A stretch of 64,000 nt of DNA. Source: Circinella minor. Taxonomy: Eukaryota; Mucoromycota; Mucoromycetes; Mucorales; Lichtheimiaceae. The notes beneath the pieces were generated by a model. That model worked only from the letters and a program-made list of their open reading frames with translations. It was not told where the DNA came from and did no database searches. The translations under genes and the position numbers were made by a program. This document shows, in pieces, positions 49,490 through 61,376 of this stretch (within the stretch, counting starts at the first letter, position 1; each line of letters opens with the position of its first letter). The stretch covers positions 82,843 to 146,842 of the forward strand of contig JAEPRB010000085.1 of NCBI GenBank assembly GCA_016758965.1. The letters run 5' to 3'.

Positions 49490-50945
49490 AAAAAATGAAA
49501 GTCATGCAGTGATTTACTGTACCGTTAAGCTGGAACCCATCAAACTGGAACCCGCTAAAACTAAATCAGTAACATTGCTCAATTATTCTTTGTAGGTATA
49601 CTTAGTAAAATACGCGATGTTTTTTGATGAGCCTATATTTGATGAACGTATTCAAACATCTACTCTTTCTTAATTGTTAAAATCAGTAATAGAATTTTGC
49701 TTAAATGTCATCTCGACCTTTTCCTCCGTTTATAATTGGTTGAATTCTTTTTTTTTTATGAAACCAATAAAAATTATCAAGATTATCACCAAATTATTGG
49801 TAATAACATCTCTTTCCTGTCCAATTATTTCACAACTCCCATATTTTCTTCTTCATGTACAATTACTCTTCATTATCTAATATGTAATTGTGTTGTTGAT
49901 ACAATATAATGTTAGAATTTTATTTAATGTGGCTCAATAAATTCAGTAAATAATCCACTAGAATTCGAGCACAGAGTCGCAAAACTAGCTTAAATAACTA
50001 CAGTTATATTGCATCAACAGTCATTCTTTTTGTATCTCATACTGATTATTTATTCTCTGGAGTACATTTGTTCAATTACTACCAATAAAATTTAAAAAGT
50101 TAAACTATCATCACCACTCGCTATAACAATACCCTCCGTGAGACCAAAAGGGCATCGTTATATCGAATAATCGTTATAACGAATTCTTGATCTGAGTTAT
50201 AATGATCGGGTAAAATCCTATCCATATGTACTTGACCTCACATGTATCTAATTATGTCTTGCAAAAAGAAGAAAACTTTAGCACATTATATCATTTACAC
50301 TGTAAATAAGCTATAAAAATAAAATAGTTCTTTTTTTTTTTGTACAGTTTTCTTTGTCAAATATCCCCCGTCTTATTACTTTTAATTGAATTGCAACCAC
50401 ATGGTCACATAGAATTAATCCTGATTTCCTATAAGAAAAAAAAAGCGAGTACTGTATCATATTATGACAAGTATCAAAAACTGTCTACGTATTATTGTTT
50501 ACAAATTCATGCCAATTGATAAAGAAAAAGTTGGACAAGCATATTTGGGAAAAAAAGAAATCTAATTTTTATAAGAAAGAATCAGAAGTAGGATATCATT
50601 TGCTTTCTTTTTTTTTTTTTTTTTGGAAAAAGGGATGCCTGAAGATAAATTTAGTGTTCAAATTATGAGAATTAAACTCTTGACAAAAATGTTTAAAAAC
50701 TAAAGTAAGAACAGTATTATTTCCTTTTTTAAAAAAGAAAGATCTTATTTATCCGCTCGTCTGATATAACGATATTTTTGCCAAAACCCTATCGGATATC
50801 GTTATATAACATTAACGATATTTCCTTGCTTAATCCGTTTTGGACCCCAAAACCTATCGTTATAGGGAACGGTGACGGTAGCACTTTATTAAAACAGTAT
50901 AAATCCTCACATATTGAGAGTATTGCTTTAATAAAACATTAATGT
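49490..50945. mobile_element. Tigger remnant 5' of PB1 gene 2, split by another element
   Basis: 49,560-49,930 follows the left part of the intact Tigger (27,880-28,385), ending in the shared TAATTGTGTTGTTGATA-type string at 49,886. The right part reappears at 50,885-50,945 (AAATCCTCACATATTGAGAG, compare 30,208-30,226). The 765 bp between about 50,115 and 50,880 belong to a second, nested element. Confidence 0.55.
50115..50880. mobile_element. Nested non-autonomous element with CTATAACGATA-type ends
   Basis: The right end, read on the minus strand, is CACCGTTCCCTATAACGATA followed by GGTTTTGGGGTCCAAAACGG. The left end has CACCACTCGCTATAACAATA then GTGAGACCAAAAGGGCATCG. The ends are imperfect inverted repeats, with more ATCGTTATA motifs inside. 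There is no transposase frame. It interrupts the Tigger remnant, so it inserted later. Confidence 0.5.
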
Positions 50946-52081
50946 ATATGTACATATCTATATATTTCTACTGATAAATTTACCTCTTATTCTAATATAC
51001 AGTATATTGTTGTATGATACAGAGAAACTTTGTGGTACGTTGGGTTAATTTTTTGTGATTCTTCTACGTATGCAAGATAGCATATGATTGAAATAGATGC
51101 GCCATACAAATATCCAAACTTTTATTTGTATAAACATAATCAAGTACTACAAGTTTATATACATATAAATTAATTTTCAAAGGCAAAAAATGTGATTAAT
51201 GAGCAACACTATAGATAATTTACAATAATTTCGTATCCTGATTTTTTTTTTTTTTAAAAAAAAAAAGAGATATATTGTTTCCATTTTTCATTAAGCCATC
51301 TTTACATAAGTAAAGATTAATAGACTATTCTCATGTTTCAGTTAATTATATGGAAGTCCATGTAGTGTGTTTTATTTAGTTTTTAAAATGAGATAAAAAA
51401 AAAAGAATAGGGAATGACGAACAATCAGTGTACGTAGCAGTAGAATTGTTCTTTCATACCATATAATAACCACCATGAACTGAAATAGTTTATTAGATTA
51501 GAAAATATTCTTTGTCACAGTAGAAATCGGTGCTTGTTTTATGTCCTTTGTAATATTATTAAAAGTCACATAGTATCATTTCCACGATACCAATGTTGTC
51601 GCTAACATCTTTATCCCAACTAATATATAAACAATTCTGAATTAATGTAATTTTTCATGATTGATCAAAGCTACTGTATTAATAATGATCATAAAATTAA
51701 ATAGCAAGATAATATTTGATTTTTTTTTTTTGCCACAAAACAATTTATTTTGTTTACACCGAGACTAGTATAAGTGCATCATTTGATTATCATATTATTG
51801 TAATCCAGATGTTGATGATGTATATTAGTTTCTTTGCGATTTTTGAAGCGACCAAATTGAATAAATAAAAAAAAAAGAAACTAATCAGCTATTACTACTA
51901 TAGATAATTATTGAAATGACATTAATTTATTATATGTCAGATATAAATCTTTTTTATTGGTATTTGAGTATATGTATAACATACGTATCAATTGGAAAAT
52001 AATTATTATCTACTGTAATCTACATAGGATGTGGGAGGGTTTATATTACATAGTGGGATAATATTATTGTCATGCAAAACT
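50946..52081. other. 3' flank of KADY-tail gene 2
   Basis: No gene was found. From about 51,850 it matches 58,840-59,028, the 3' flank of KADY-tail gene 4, showing that the pair of genes 2 and 3 was duplicated as a block to give 4 and 5 (or the reverse). Confidence 0.5.
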
Positions 52082-52354
52082 CTACTTTCGGAGTAAAAGA
52101 TAATCGGCCTTGACTTGATAATTAGTGGCACTAGGTGGATTTGGACTTTTTAAAGAGTCTAAAAAACTCTTTGATTTTTTCTTCAAATGACTTGAGATTG
52201 ACGATCTTGTTGACTGCTTTCCAAGAGTAGAGCTTGTACTAATCGTGCTATTTCTAAGAGTAGATTGATGATTAGCATTGGCTAAAGATGAATCATTTTG
52301 AAGTTGATTAGAATCAACAGCATCGACTATGACTTGGGGTGATGAGGAAAGCAT
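52082..52354 (-). CDS. KADY-tail small Ser/Thr-rich protein 2
   Basis: 90 residues, intronless, minus strand. Begins MLSSSPQVIVDAVDSNQLQN, then a Ser/Thr/Asn-rich middle with SSTLGKQSTRSSISSHLKKK, and ends YQVKADYLLLRK. There is no signal peptide or membrane helix. It is head-to-head with KADY-tail gene 3, 1.8 kb apart, and that arrangement recurs for genes 4 and 5. The promoter carries CCG-N5-CGG at 52,571-52,581. Function is unknown; the basic cluster before the tail is the only other conserved block. Confidence 0.75.
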   Translation of the reverse strand: MLSSSPQVIVDAVDSNQLQNDSSLANANHQSTLRNSTISTSSTLGKQSTRSSISSHLKKKSKSFLDSLKSPNPPSATNYQVKADYLLLRK

Positions 52355-52570
52355 TGTTGTTCTTGGTTTTATTTTTGTCTTGTTTAATTTTTTTTTTTGA
52401 TTAATAAAAATAAAGATGGTATTCTTCTTAAGGATGTGTTTGTGATAATAGATCTAATCCAACATTGAACCAAATTTATCGTGTATTTATATTAAATTTC
52501 ATAACCATGACAACACTATTTGATTACAAATATATTCTTTTATCCAAGTAAATAAAATACTTTTGTTGAT

Positions 52571-52581
52571 CCGTAGCTCGG
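52571..52581. promoter_or_regulatory. CCG-N5-CGG palindrome upstream of KADY-tail gene 2
   Basis: CCGTAGCTCGG, 217 bp upstream of the ATG on the minus strand; read on the gene's strand it is CCGAGCTACGG followed by ATCA. Confidence 0.55.
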
Positions 52582-53921
52582 CGTATTGAGTCATGCAACA
52601 AATAATAATAATAAAAATGAAAGTGTCGCGTCATTTACATGGTATAGTGGTTACACAGAGATCTGATCTTGGGTAGGTAAATAACAGTAATATTATTAAG
52701 CAAACTTATCTGAAAAAGTGTGCTGCGCTACTGTGTGATATGATCAAAAATTAAGTTGATGTCATTTCATTTACATGTTAGTTTTTTAATCGCATTTTCA
52801 ATGTTTTTTTTATCAATTTTTAGACCATTGAGAAAGTTTAATTCAATCATTCATATATGCTCAATATCAGTTGTACCATTATCTTCTGGTGCTACGTATT
52901 TAGTTTTCTTCTTCAAATTAAAAGCAATTGCGCAGCACAACAATACTAAAAGTGACACTTAAAAAAGATCTGCTGACTACCTGGGAATTCCACTGTAGTG
53001 TATATGATACTAGAAACGCATCATGACTCACCAAACCTTGCATATGCTATTCGTTTTCAGATTTTACATATTATTAATAGAAACCGTACGTATCACTGTA
53101 TTATTATTACCTAAATTGAATGAAACTATTTATCTTTATATACATTATCTTTTTGTATGTTAATATGATTAAACCTTCTTAAATATTATTAATGAACTGC
53201 CAAACATCATTTTATTCCCATCTATCCAAATTTATCTTGTTCGTGGCTCTTGCTTTTCTCCAACTGTAACTGGTTCACGACGTATCACTCCATTCGTTTT
53301 TATTATAGAAATACGATCATTTGATAAATATAATCACCATTGCTGATTTTATGCATATAATCTTGATAGGTAATCCAGATTAATCTATTTATTCCATCTG
53401 AATCAAAACGTTTTTTTTACTGTGCAAATTTCTAGCTTTTCTCTTCTTTGTTTATTATAGTTTAATTGGTCCCACTATTTGATACGTACCTATTTTTTTT
53501 CTTACTGTATCTACTTGAACATGTGTCATATTTTCGAAGATAATAAAGAACAAAAAAACCGAAATTAATTGTATCTTAAATACAAATCGTTATTGTCTTG
53601 AACAAGAAATAACTATAAATTTTGTTTGTCCAAAATAGCGATGTCATAATACGTAGTACGTAGAAAAAAATAAAAACTGATATCTAAATAACAGTACGTA
53701 TTTTAAATTTTGATTATCTAGAACAGTAAGCGATATACTTTTTCAGCTGTAAAGTATCTACAGCCAGCCGAAAAAAAAATTGCTTAATAATATTGCTGTT
53801 ATTTACTTACACAAGATCAGATGTAGGTGTAACCATCACTAACATTTGGATAACGCCACAGCCACATTTTCAGTATTACCATTTGTAGCATGGCGCATTA
53901 CATTAGTAATGCACGGAAACC

Positions 53922-53932
53922 CCGAGTAGCGG
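53922..53932. promoter_or_regulatory. CCG-N5-CGG palindrome upstream of KADY-tail gene 3
   Basis: CCGAGTAGCGG followed by ATCA, 204 bp before the ATG. CGCCACAGCCAC lies 56 bp further up (53,854). Between them is a second palindrome, CATTACATTAGTAATG. Confidence 0.55.
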
Positions 53933-54135
53933 ATCAAAAAAAAAAGCATTTTATTTACTTGGATCAAAAAATGTATTTGTAATCAAATAGTGCTGTCATG
54001 GTAATAAAATTTTATATAAATATTTCAATAATTCTGTTCGATCCTGGAGTATACCCATTATCACAAATTATCAAGAAAATTATCTTCCTTTTCTCTTTAT
54101 TGAATAACAAGACAACAGTTAAACCAAGAACAACA

Positions 54136-54408
54136 ATGCTTTCCTCATCATCCCAAGATTCAATCCAAAATGTTGATTTCATTCAACTCCGATATGGTTT
54201 ATATACTTTGGACAATGCTAGTCATCAATCAACTTCCAGCAATAGTACTACTAGTACAAACTCTTTTGAAAACCAGTCAGCAAAATCATCAACCGCAAGT
54301 GATTTGAAGAAGAAACCAAAGAGTCTTTTGGGCGGCCTAAAAAATCAAAATTCACCTGGTGCCACTAGTTATCAAGCCAAGGCCGATTATCTTTTATTCC
54401 GAAAATAG
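54136..54408 (+). CDS. KADY-tail small Ser/Thr-rich protein 3
   Basis: 90 residues, no intron. Starts MLSSSSQDSIQNVDFIQLRY, continues with a Ser/Thr/Asn tract and a basic block (SDLKKKPKSLLGGLKNQ), and ends YQAKADYLLFRK. The frame is open further upstream to 53,998, but the ATG at 54,136 is the one shared with genes 4 and 5. It is very close to those two copies. The TATA-like TTTATATAAATA lies near 54,010 and the CCG-N5-CGG site is upstream. It faces PB1 gene 3 (minus strand, 55,751-56,157) tail to tail. Function unknown. Confidence 0.75.
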   Translation: MLSSSSQDSIQNVDFIQLRYGLYTLDNASHQSTSSNSTTSTNSFENQSAKSSTASDLKKKPKSLLGGLKNQNSPGATSYQAKADYLLFRK

Positions 54409-54409
54409 A

Positions 54410-55750
54410 ATTTTGTATGACAATATGTATTATTATACCCTATAATATAAACCCTTCTCTAAAATAGATAAAACATCAGTTCCTACCCAACATATGCTAC
54501 CATATACATATATTTAGATGCCGTTAGAAAAAAAAAACTTATATTATATAATAAATCAATGCCATATTAATAATTATCTATATAAGCAACTCTTCATTTT
54601 TTTTTTGCCATTACTAAACAAACAATAACTTGGATAAATTGTCACTACAGTATGTGAAAAGTTGTACACTCAAATGTGATAATCACTAACTTTATCGAAT
54701 TCCAGCATCTTTTTTTTTTCGCCTAAATAAAAAAAATGAAATATTCTATTTTTATCTGTTCTGTGACTAATAGAAAGATTCTTATGTTTCTTTTGGCGGC
54801 TATATCATTAAACCAGAGTTATTCATGTAATTTGAATGCCGTTTCTAAAAATGTTTTTAACTTTTAAAACTTAAAACACATGCTTTAGATTATCCGCTAA
54901 ATCATTTTCTCACTTCAAAGGAAATGATACAATTTTTGGTTTATTCAAAAACTAAATAGCATTTTGAGTAGTTGACTATAAATACACTACACCTTAACAA
55001 CCAACGTATTGTACTATACAAACTATTTGTTTGCATTGTACGTACGTAACTCAATGCAGTATGCATCACTTCAGAAATTAATATATGTTGAAATTGTTAA
55101 CGTTTTTTGGTATCAACAAGAATGAAACTAGATCTGAGCAACAATAAAATAAATACTTGTACAAATAGAAGCTTTTATCATCTTCTTTTTTATCATATTT
55201 TTTTTTATTTAAACAAAAAATGTTGGTACGTATGGTGTTCGATTGACACGATGCTAATAGGTATTCGGTCTAAATAACATCAATCAAATATTATCATGAG
55301 TTTTTGTAATACAACAAGTTTTCTCAATTGAGTTCCACTAAATTTTAGTCTCGTTACAGTAACTAGTTTTGTATGTTTACTTCTATGACCCATTTCATTT
55401 CATTTTCATTTACGTACGTATTATTTGATCTATATGGTTCAACCTTCCAATTGACTTCTGAAAATCACATGCACAGAAGTAGTAAAATAATTATAAAAGA
55501 AAAGAAAAGAAAAGAAATAAAGAAGTATCTTTTTCAATTCAAAAATTTCAAACAAGAAAGGATCATCCCCTAACTTTACGCATGACACCATACGTACATT
55601 TATTTTTATTTTTGATTATTAAACATGTTTTTTTTTTTTACATACGCTTGTGAATACTTGCTAAATTATGTGTAAAAGAAATAGGAACAATTTAAAATAG
55701 CAGGTTTGCTAAGGGTCCAAGTGCCGGGTTCTTCATATTATATTTTTTTT
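54410..55750. other. Intergenic between KADY-tail gene 3 and PB1 gene 3
   Basis: No gene was found. Mixed AT-rich sequence with several TACGTA sites (55,038, 55,411, 55,590). Confidence 0.4.
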
Positions 55751-56157
55751 TCAAAAGTCGGTAAGAACACAGAGGTAGTTAACTGACTTTACAAATCCTG
55801 CCCCTCGTTTTAAAGCACAATCTAGATCTTCGTCATTTTCCAATTCAATAACATCGTTGTCCTCGTCTCGATAACGTAATCGCAGATGCAAAACCATAGG
55901 AGAACTCTTTCGTTTTGAAATCTTTCGTTATATAATAATAAAAATTAGGCTTCATATTGTTAAAATAAGAACTTCACACAACAAATAAATACCTATACTA
56001 TGATATTATACGTATTTTTAAGGAAAATAAAAATAAAAACCTTCATTCGGAGCTCATCCATGGTAATGTTCTTTGGAACACGAAACCGAAACTTAAGACC
56101 AGAGGTGGTTTGGGGAGTAACCTTTATATTAATATACTCTTCCTCAGAATGTTCCAT
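55751..56157 (-). CDS. Stand-alone PB1-domain protein 3
   Basis: Minus-strand exons 56157-56041 and 55921-55751 join in phase to 95 residues. The opening strand is EEEYINIKVTPQ with the conserved lysine, then LKFRFRVPKNITMDELRMK; the second exon has LRLRYRDEDNDVIELENDED followed by LDCALKRG. This is the cleanest OPCA motif of the five. The closing strand is NYLCVLTDF. It is the shortest copy and still holds a complete PB1 fold. The intron begins GTTTTT and carries an in-frame stop if retained. The two exons lie in separate frames and are easy to miss in automatic annotation. A Tigger remnant begins about 130 bp upstream. Confidence 0.78.
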
Positions 56158-56289
56158 TAATGTTATTGTTGAATGCTTGTAATAGTAATATTTAAAAAAG
56201 ACGGTATTAATTTCAAAGGGGAGAAAAGAGAAAAAAAAAGTATTTTATTGAAGAAGAAAAGTGATTATATATATATCAGTAATAATGAA

Positions 56290-57030
56290 GTTATCCGTGA
56301 TTTACCGTTATACCGGAACCCGTTACGGGCCGGTATTTTGGTGAACACTAGTTACTTTTTGTATACTTGGTAAAATAACGGGTAATTTTGATAAACCGGA
56401 ATTCGATGTGCTTGCATAAATATTTACTGTTCTTTTGTATTGTTTTATATACTGTTACTCTTCAATACTGTATTAAATAATAAAATTGATAATACGAAAT
56501 CACTGAAACAGTACACCGGGTCTTATATTTGTGTATATTTCCATAATACATTTATGGGTTGAATAAAAAAGTACTGTATCCTGGTCCTCACGTGAAATCC
56601 CATCAACAAATTAATAGTAATACGTAGCATCAACTTTATATTTATGCTTTTTTTTCCTGTTTAGCTTTTTTATTTGGTTGGTTTTTGTTATCTTATAAGT
56701 GATTATGTGGTTGCTACAATTTATTTCTACAAATTTATACAATACAATTACTCACCATGTTCTATATATCGATACATCTTTTGTTATAAACCCTTCAAGT
56801 CATCCAATCGCTATGTTATTATTTTCATTACCAGTGATTACGTTTACAGTAGCAGAACCAGCTTAAACAACTAGCTACATTATATGAAATCTCATTCTTT
56901 TATCTTTTACAGCTTACTTAATCTTCCACTACATATGTTATATTACTACTAGTTAAGTCTAAAATGTTGAACTGGTATTTCATTAGCTTGGTATAAACTC
57001 TTGCATATCGAGAGTATTGCTTTAATAAAA
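56290..57030. mobile_element. Tigger remnant 5' of PB1 gene 3
   Basis: GATTTACCGTTATACCGGAA, CGGGCCGGTATTTTGGTGAA and GATAAACCGGAATTCGATGT follow the order of the other Tigger left ends. The right end is suggested by TATAAACTCTTGCATATCGA at 56,992. No transposase coding remains. Confidence 0.55.
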
Positions 57031-57069
57031 AAAATATTGTATACATGTAGTACGTAATGCCAGAAAATT

Positions 57070-57326
57070 TTGAGCTGTGGATAACAAAAGCGATTTTATT
57101 TTACTGAATAAAAAAAAATACGTACATGCAATCATTCAGTGCTGTCATGACAATCTAACTTTATATAAACACGTAACAATTCTGCTTCGATTCTGGATTA
57201 GATCCATTAGCATAAGAATCCTAAAGATAAACATTTCCTTTTTATTTATTAATTACAACAGTGATAAAACTAAGAATTACAATGTTTTCCTCATCATCAG
57301 AAGTATCAATTATATATAAAGCATAG
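57070..57326 (+). pseudogene. Truncated KADY-tail gene copy
   Basis: 57,080-57,280 repeats the family promoter (GTGCTGTCATGACAATCTAA, TATATAAACACG) and leader. The frame at 57,282 starts MFSSSSEVSII and ends at TAG after 14 codons, where unrelated sequence takes over. The CCG-N5-CGG site is missing. It is a broken copy, cut at its 3' side by Tigger-type sequence at 57,345. Confidence 0.7.
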
Positions 57327-57344
57327 AAAACTAGTATATATTTA

Positions 57345-57425
57345 GGTAATTTCACCGAATACGTACCGGTTTAATGGGTACCAATTTGACGGGTTCCAGT
57401 TTAAGGGTAAATCATTCGAATTTTT
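57345..57425. mobile_element. Tigger end fragment 5' of PB1 gene 4
   Basis: TACGTACCGGTTTAATGGGT and TGACGGGTTCCAGTTTAAGG are inverted relative to 49,510-49,570 and point the same way relative to the neighbouring PB1 gene. It is about 120 bp before the PB1 ATG. Confidence 0.55.
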
Positions 57426-57546
57426 TCTCCGTTACTACCAATAAAACATATTTAATATCGCTTTATAACAATAAAAAAAACTACTCTTTTTTTCCTCCGA
57501 TACCATCTTTGAATTTTACTATCTCAAGCATTTAGTACTCAAGTCA

Positions 57547-57944
57547 ATGGAACCTACTGCAGAGCATATTACTATCAAGATTAAAGATTGGTATTCATTA
57601 ACAGGTGATACTTTTCACCGATTTTTTGTTTCAAAGAATATTACTCTGGATGAACTACACAAAAAGGTTCCTTCTCATTCGTTGTAATAATATAATAACA
57701 TAATAGAAGTATTCATTGGTTGTATCAAAGACACATTCTAACAAGATAGAACATGATTTCTAATATTTTATAACACAAGATTTCAATACGACTGGAAGAT
57801 GTTCGACATAAGGTACTACTTTATTATCGAGACGACAACAACGATCTTATTCGATTGAAATATGAAGAAGATCTAGATTGTGCTTTAAACCGCGTCCCAG
57901 GGTTCTCTAAAGCGGCTACATATCTTTATGTTATTATGAAATAA
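57547..57944 (+). CDS. Stand-alone PB1-domain protein 4
   Basis: Exons 57547-57666 and 57780-57944 give 94 residues. MEPTAEHITIKIKDWYSLTG has the opening strand and lysine; FHRFFVSKNITLDELHKK precedes the junction. The second exon has VLLYYRDDNNDLIRLKYEED then LDCALNRV, and ends YLYVIMK. The intron begins GTTCCT, related to the GTTTTT of the other copies, and ends ACAAG. It lies just after a truncated KADY-tail copy and a Tigger fragment, and is transcribed towards KADY-tail gene 4. Both faces of the PB1 domain appear intact, so homotypic or cross-family pairing is possible. Confidence 0.8.
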
Positions 57945-57949
57945 AGAAT

Positions 57950-59028
57950 ATAAAATAGCTCCTATACTTACATCGTACAAATCTGATATCCAAAATTGCT
58001 TCTATTCTTTTCACACTGTTCAGCAAATACCCACATCTGTAAAAATATCATGTTTAATCAAAAATAAAAAAATATCTGCCATATGATTATATCATATCGT
58101 GGTTTTGTGTTAAAATAAAAAACATTATATACGTAGTGAAATTAAAAGATGGTGATACAACCAAAGGATGAAAATACATCAAGAAGACGTGAACATCAGT
58201 ACACCATTTTTAAAGCTTTTTATTGTTAAATCTTTATTTCTACTGCTTTTTATTTGTATGAATATTCATCTGAGTGTTAATAAAAAAAAGTTCGTATTAA
58301 ATTGTGTTGTGTTAACATGATTACGTATTGATTCTAAGAATGTAATAATTTTCCAATCACCTACGTATAGAATTCCGGTACAAGTTGCTGGTTTTTCACT
58401 TATAGCATTGCTAATTAACTACTTATAATAATATTTTTTCGGACTTACATCCAACAGTGTTTTTGTATTTTATATAAAGTATTATAATAACATACGTAAT
58501 GAAAAACGAAAGAAGTAGTAGTTTTGGTCTGATAATAGAGGTCAAACAAAAACATAAGTATCTTTTTATAATTTACAATACAGATATTAAATAAATTGTT
58601 TTATTTTTTTTATCAATACGAAAAGAAAAAAAAAGATCCTGGAATTTAAAAAAGTCAGTGACCGACTAGTATCACATTTGGGTGTACAACTGTTTAAATT
58701 GAATTTTGTGTTTCATCACTATATTATTATCAGCACCTTGCAGAAAACGCATTACTACTACACATGTACATAACAACAATATATTTAAAAAGTTTCCGTT
58801 TGTTTACCGTAGCGATCTTATAAAATAAAAAGAAGAACCGAGCAGTAATTGATTTAGATTATTATAAATTGACATTGATTTATTATGTAATATAAAATAT
58901 ATTTCTATGGTATTTGAATATATGTATTGGCGTATTGGCGTATTGCATATGGAGTGGGGAAAAATTGTCTATATAACCTTGGAAGTGAGAGTGTCTATAT
59001 TACATGGGGTACACAATAATCCAAAAAT
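57950..59028. other. Intergenic, no gene seen
   Basis: The last 190 bp match the 3' flank of KADY-tail gene 2. The remainder is AT-rich with TACGTA sites at 58,130, 58,325, 58,362 and 58,493. Confidence 0.4.
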
Positions 59029-59298
59029 CTATTTTCGGAGTAAAAGATAATCGGCCTTGGCTTGATAACTAGTGGCACTAGGTGAATTTTGATTTTTTGG
59101 CACGTCAAAAAGACCCTTTGACCTCTTTTTCAAATCACTTGCGATTGATGATCTTGCTGACTGCTTTTCGAGAGAGCTTGTACTAGTAGTGCTATTGCTG
59201 GAAGTAGACGGGTGACTAGCATTATCCAGAGATAAGCCATATCGAAGTTGAATGAAATCAACATTTTGGATTGAGCCTTGGGATGATGAGGAAAGCAT
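59029..59298 (-). CDS. KADY-tail small Ser/Thr-rich protein 4
   Basis: 89 residues, no intron, minus strand. Starts MLSSSSQGSIQNVDFIQLRY, has the Ser/Thr/Asn middle (SSNSTTSTSSLEKQSARSS), the basic block SDLKKRSKGLFDVPKNQ, and the tail YQAKADYLLLRK. The frame is open upstream for 12 more codons, but the ATG at 59,298 is shared with copies 3 and 5. It is head-to-head with copy 5 across 2.3 kb. Its promoter has CCG-N5-CGG at 59,501 and a CGCCATAGCCAC variant at 59,559 (read on the minus strand). Confidence 0.75.
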   Translation of the reverse strand: MLSSSSQGSIQNVDFIQLRYGLSLDNASHPSTSSNSTTSTSSLEKQSARSSIASDLKKRSKGLFDVPKNQNSPSATSYQAKADYLLLRK

Positions 59299-59500
59299 TG
59301 TTGTTCTTGGTTTAACTTTTGTCTTGTTATTCAATAAAGAAAAAGGGAATATGTTTTTCTTGAGGATGTTTGTGATAATGGATCTAATTCAGAATTGAAG
59401 CAGAATGGTTGGCTATTTATATAAAATTTTATTATCATGACAACACTATTTGATTACAAATATATTTTTTGATCCAAGTAAATGAAATGCTTTTCTTGAT

Positions 59501-59511
59501 CCGCAGCTCGG
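59501..59511. promoter_or_regulatory. CCG-N5-CGG palindrome upstream of KADY-tail gene 4
   Basis: CCGCAGCTCGG, 203 bp upstream of the ATG; on the gene's strand CCGAGCTGCGG followed by ATCA. Confidence 0.55.
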
Positions 59512-61376
59512 GGTTTCCATGCATTACTAATATGCAGCAAAAGGTAATTCTAAAAAATGTGGCTATGGCGTTGCAATGTCCGACCAATAAGAATTCATCA
59601 TTGTTATATAATGCCAAGTCATAAGAGATTCTTATACAACGCCAAATACATACGATATCTTTAATCGTTGTCAAGGTACAAAACATAGTTACCAAAAAAA
59701 ATGTGATTGCTAAAAAAAAAAAAAATAAGGTTAGTTTTTGTTCAGTATTATTATATCTTACACCGTCATTCAAATAGTATTATTGTTACACAGGGATCTG
59801 ATCTCTGACAAGTAAATAGCATTAGCATTATTAAGCAATAGAATCTCACTTTGTTATATTTACAAATCAATATGTTTGCAGTTTTATTATTCCATATGGT
59901 TAAAAAAAATAAAATAATGATATGTTCACGTCCCTTTTTTATATGTCATCTTCAATTTTTTGTATAAGTTCTGTATATTATTGTGATTTAAATGGCATTA
60001 TTGTTTTGGATAGACCTCAAAATCTTTTGGTAAAAAGACAATATTCACACTATTTTCCTATTTAATTTTTCTATGCTGTCCAAGTGCATGATGCGTTTAT
60101 ATGGTAAAAAAATAATACTGGAATTGAGTATAATTATAACATAGTCTTAACCATCGAGAACGTTCTATCGGATTATGCATGATATAATATGTTCAATGTG
60201 AGGTGTAATTATCAACTCCTTTGGTATTTTGATTTTCTTTTTCTTCAAATCAAAAGCAATTGCGCAGCACGACTATACTAAAAAAAATTAAAAATGACGC
60301 TTGCATCGAAGATCTATTTTTTTTCTTTTCATTTTTACGTAACGGAATTTTATTTTTATGTTTTTGGAATGTATATTTTGTCATGCTACTGCTGTAGATC
60401 CCAAGTTTGGGAAAGATGGTGCAATGGCCATTCGTGAAACCAAATGTATATACTAGAAACGCATGATGACTCACCAAACATTATATATCCTACGTACGTA
60501 TTCCTCATCATATATCATATATTACTAATAGCAACTACCATGTCACTATTTCATTATTATTGTCAAATTATTAATCTTTATCTATATTATCTTGTACAAT
60601 AATATGATTTAACCCTCATTTAATATTTCTATTGGGTTACCAAATATCATTTTGTTTCACTGACCAATATACAAATTCATGCTGGTCATGGCTCTTATTG
60701 TTCGTAACTGTAACTGGTTCACGATGCGTCACTCTATTCGTTTTCCATCATAGAAATATGACCATGTGTTAAATGTGATTGCCACTGCTAATTTTATGCA
60801 TATAATATTTTTGATATTCCTGATTGATCTATTTACTCAATCTGCATTGAACTTCTTTTTTTTTGCACAAATTTTTAGTATTTCTCTTCTTTGGTCTCTA
60901 TTTTTTGCTTTATCCTCATATTTCAATCTGTATCTACATCTGATATATTCGTCTACTATATTTTGAATGTGTTTCATATCTTTGGGTACGTATAAAGATA
61001 GAACACGAAAACGAAATTATATCTACAACCTGAATCTTAATGTCTTGAAGACATAAATATAAATTTTATTTGTTCAAAATAGCGATGTCATCATAATACA
61101 TTCATAGTAGAAGGGTATCAGAAGATCACAAGAAAAATTCAAGATTGTGTAAAAGTGAAACTGACGCCTAAATGACATTATCATTTTATTTGCATCACCA
61201 TATAGATCAGCGAATGTAAAGAAATGAGACACCATTGCTTAATAATATTATTCCTGCTAGTTTGCCCAAGGTCATTTTTCTGTGTAACGATTAGCACTGT
61301 TGGAGCGACGCCACAGCCACATTTTTAGTATTACCATTTGTAGCATGGCGCATTACATTAGTAATGCACGGAAACC

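Larger units (their letters stand above)
52355..54135. other. Shared divergent promoter region of KADY-tail genes 2 and 3
   Basis: The outer 400 bp on each side are inverted copies of one promoter type. The middle matches 59,780-61,250 with indels, including AAAAGCAATTGCGCAGCAC near 52,920 and 60,250. I saw no intact gene in the middle. Confidence 0.5.

Noticed and set aside
53998..54135. Upstream extension of KADY-tail gene 3 (MVIKFYINIS...)
   Set aside because: The extension covers the TATA-like TTTATATAAATA and is not shared by copies 4 and 5; the start at 54,136 is common to them.
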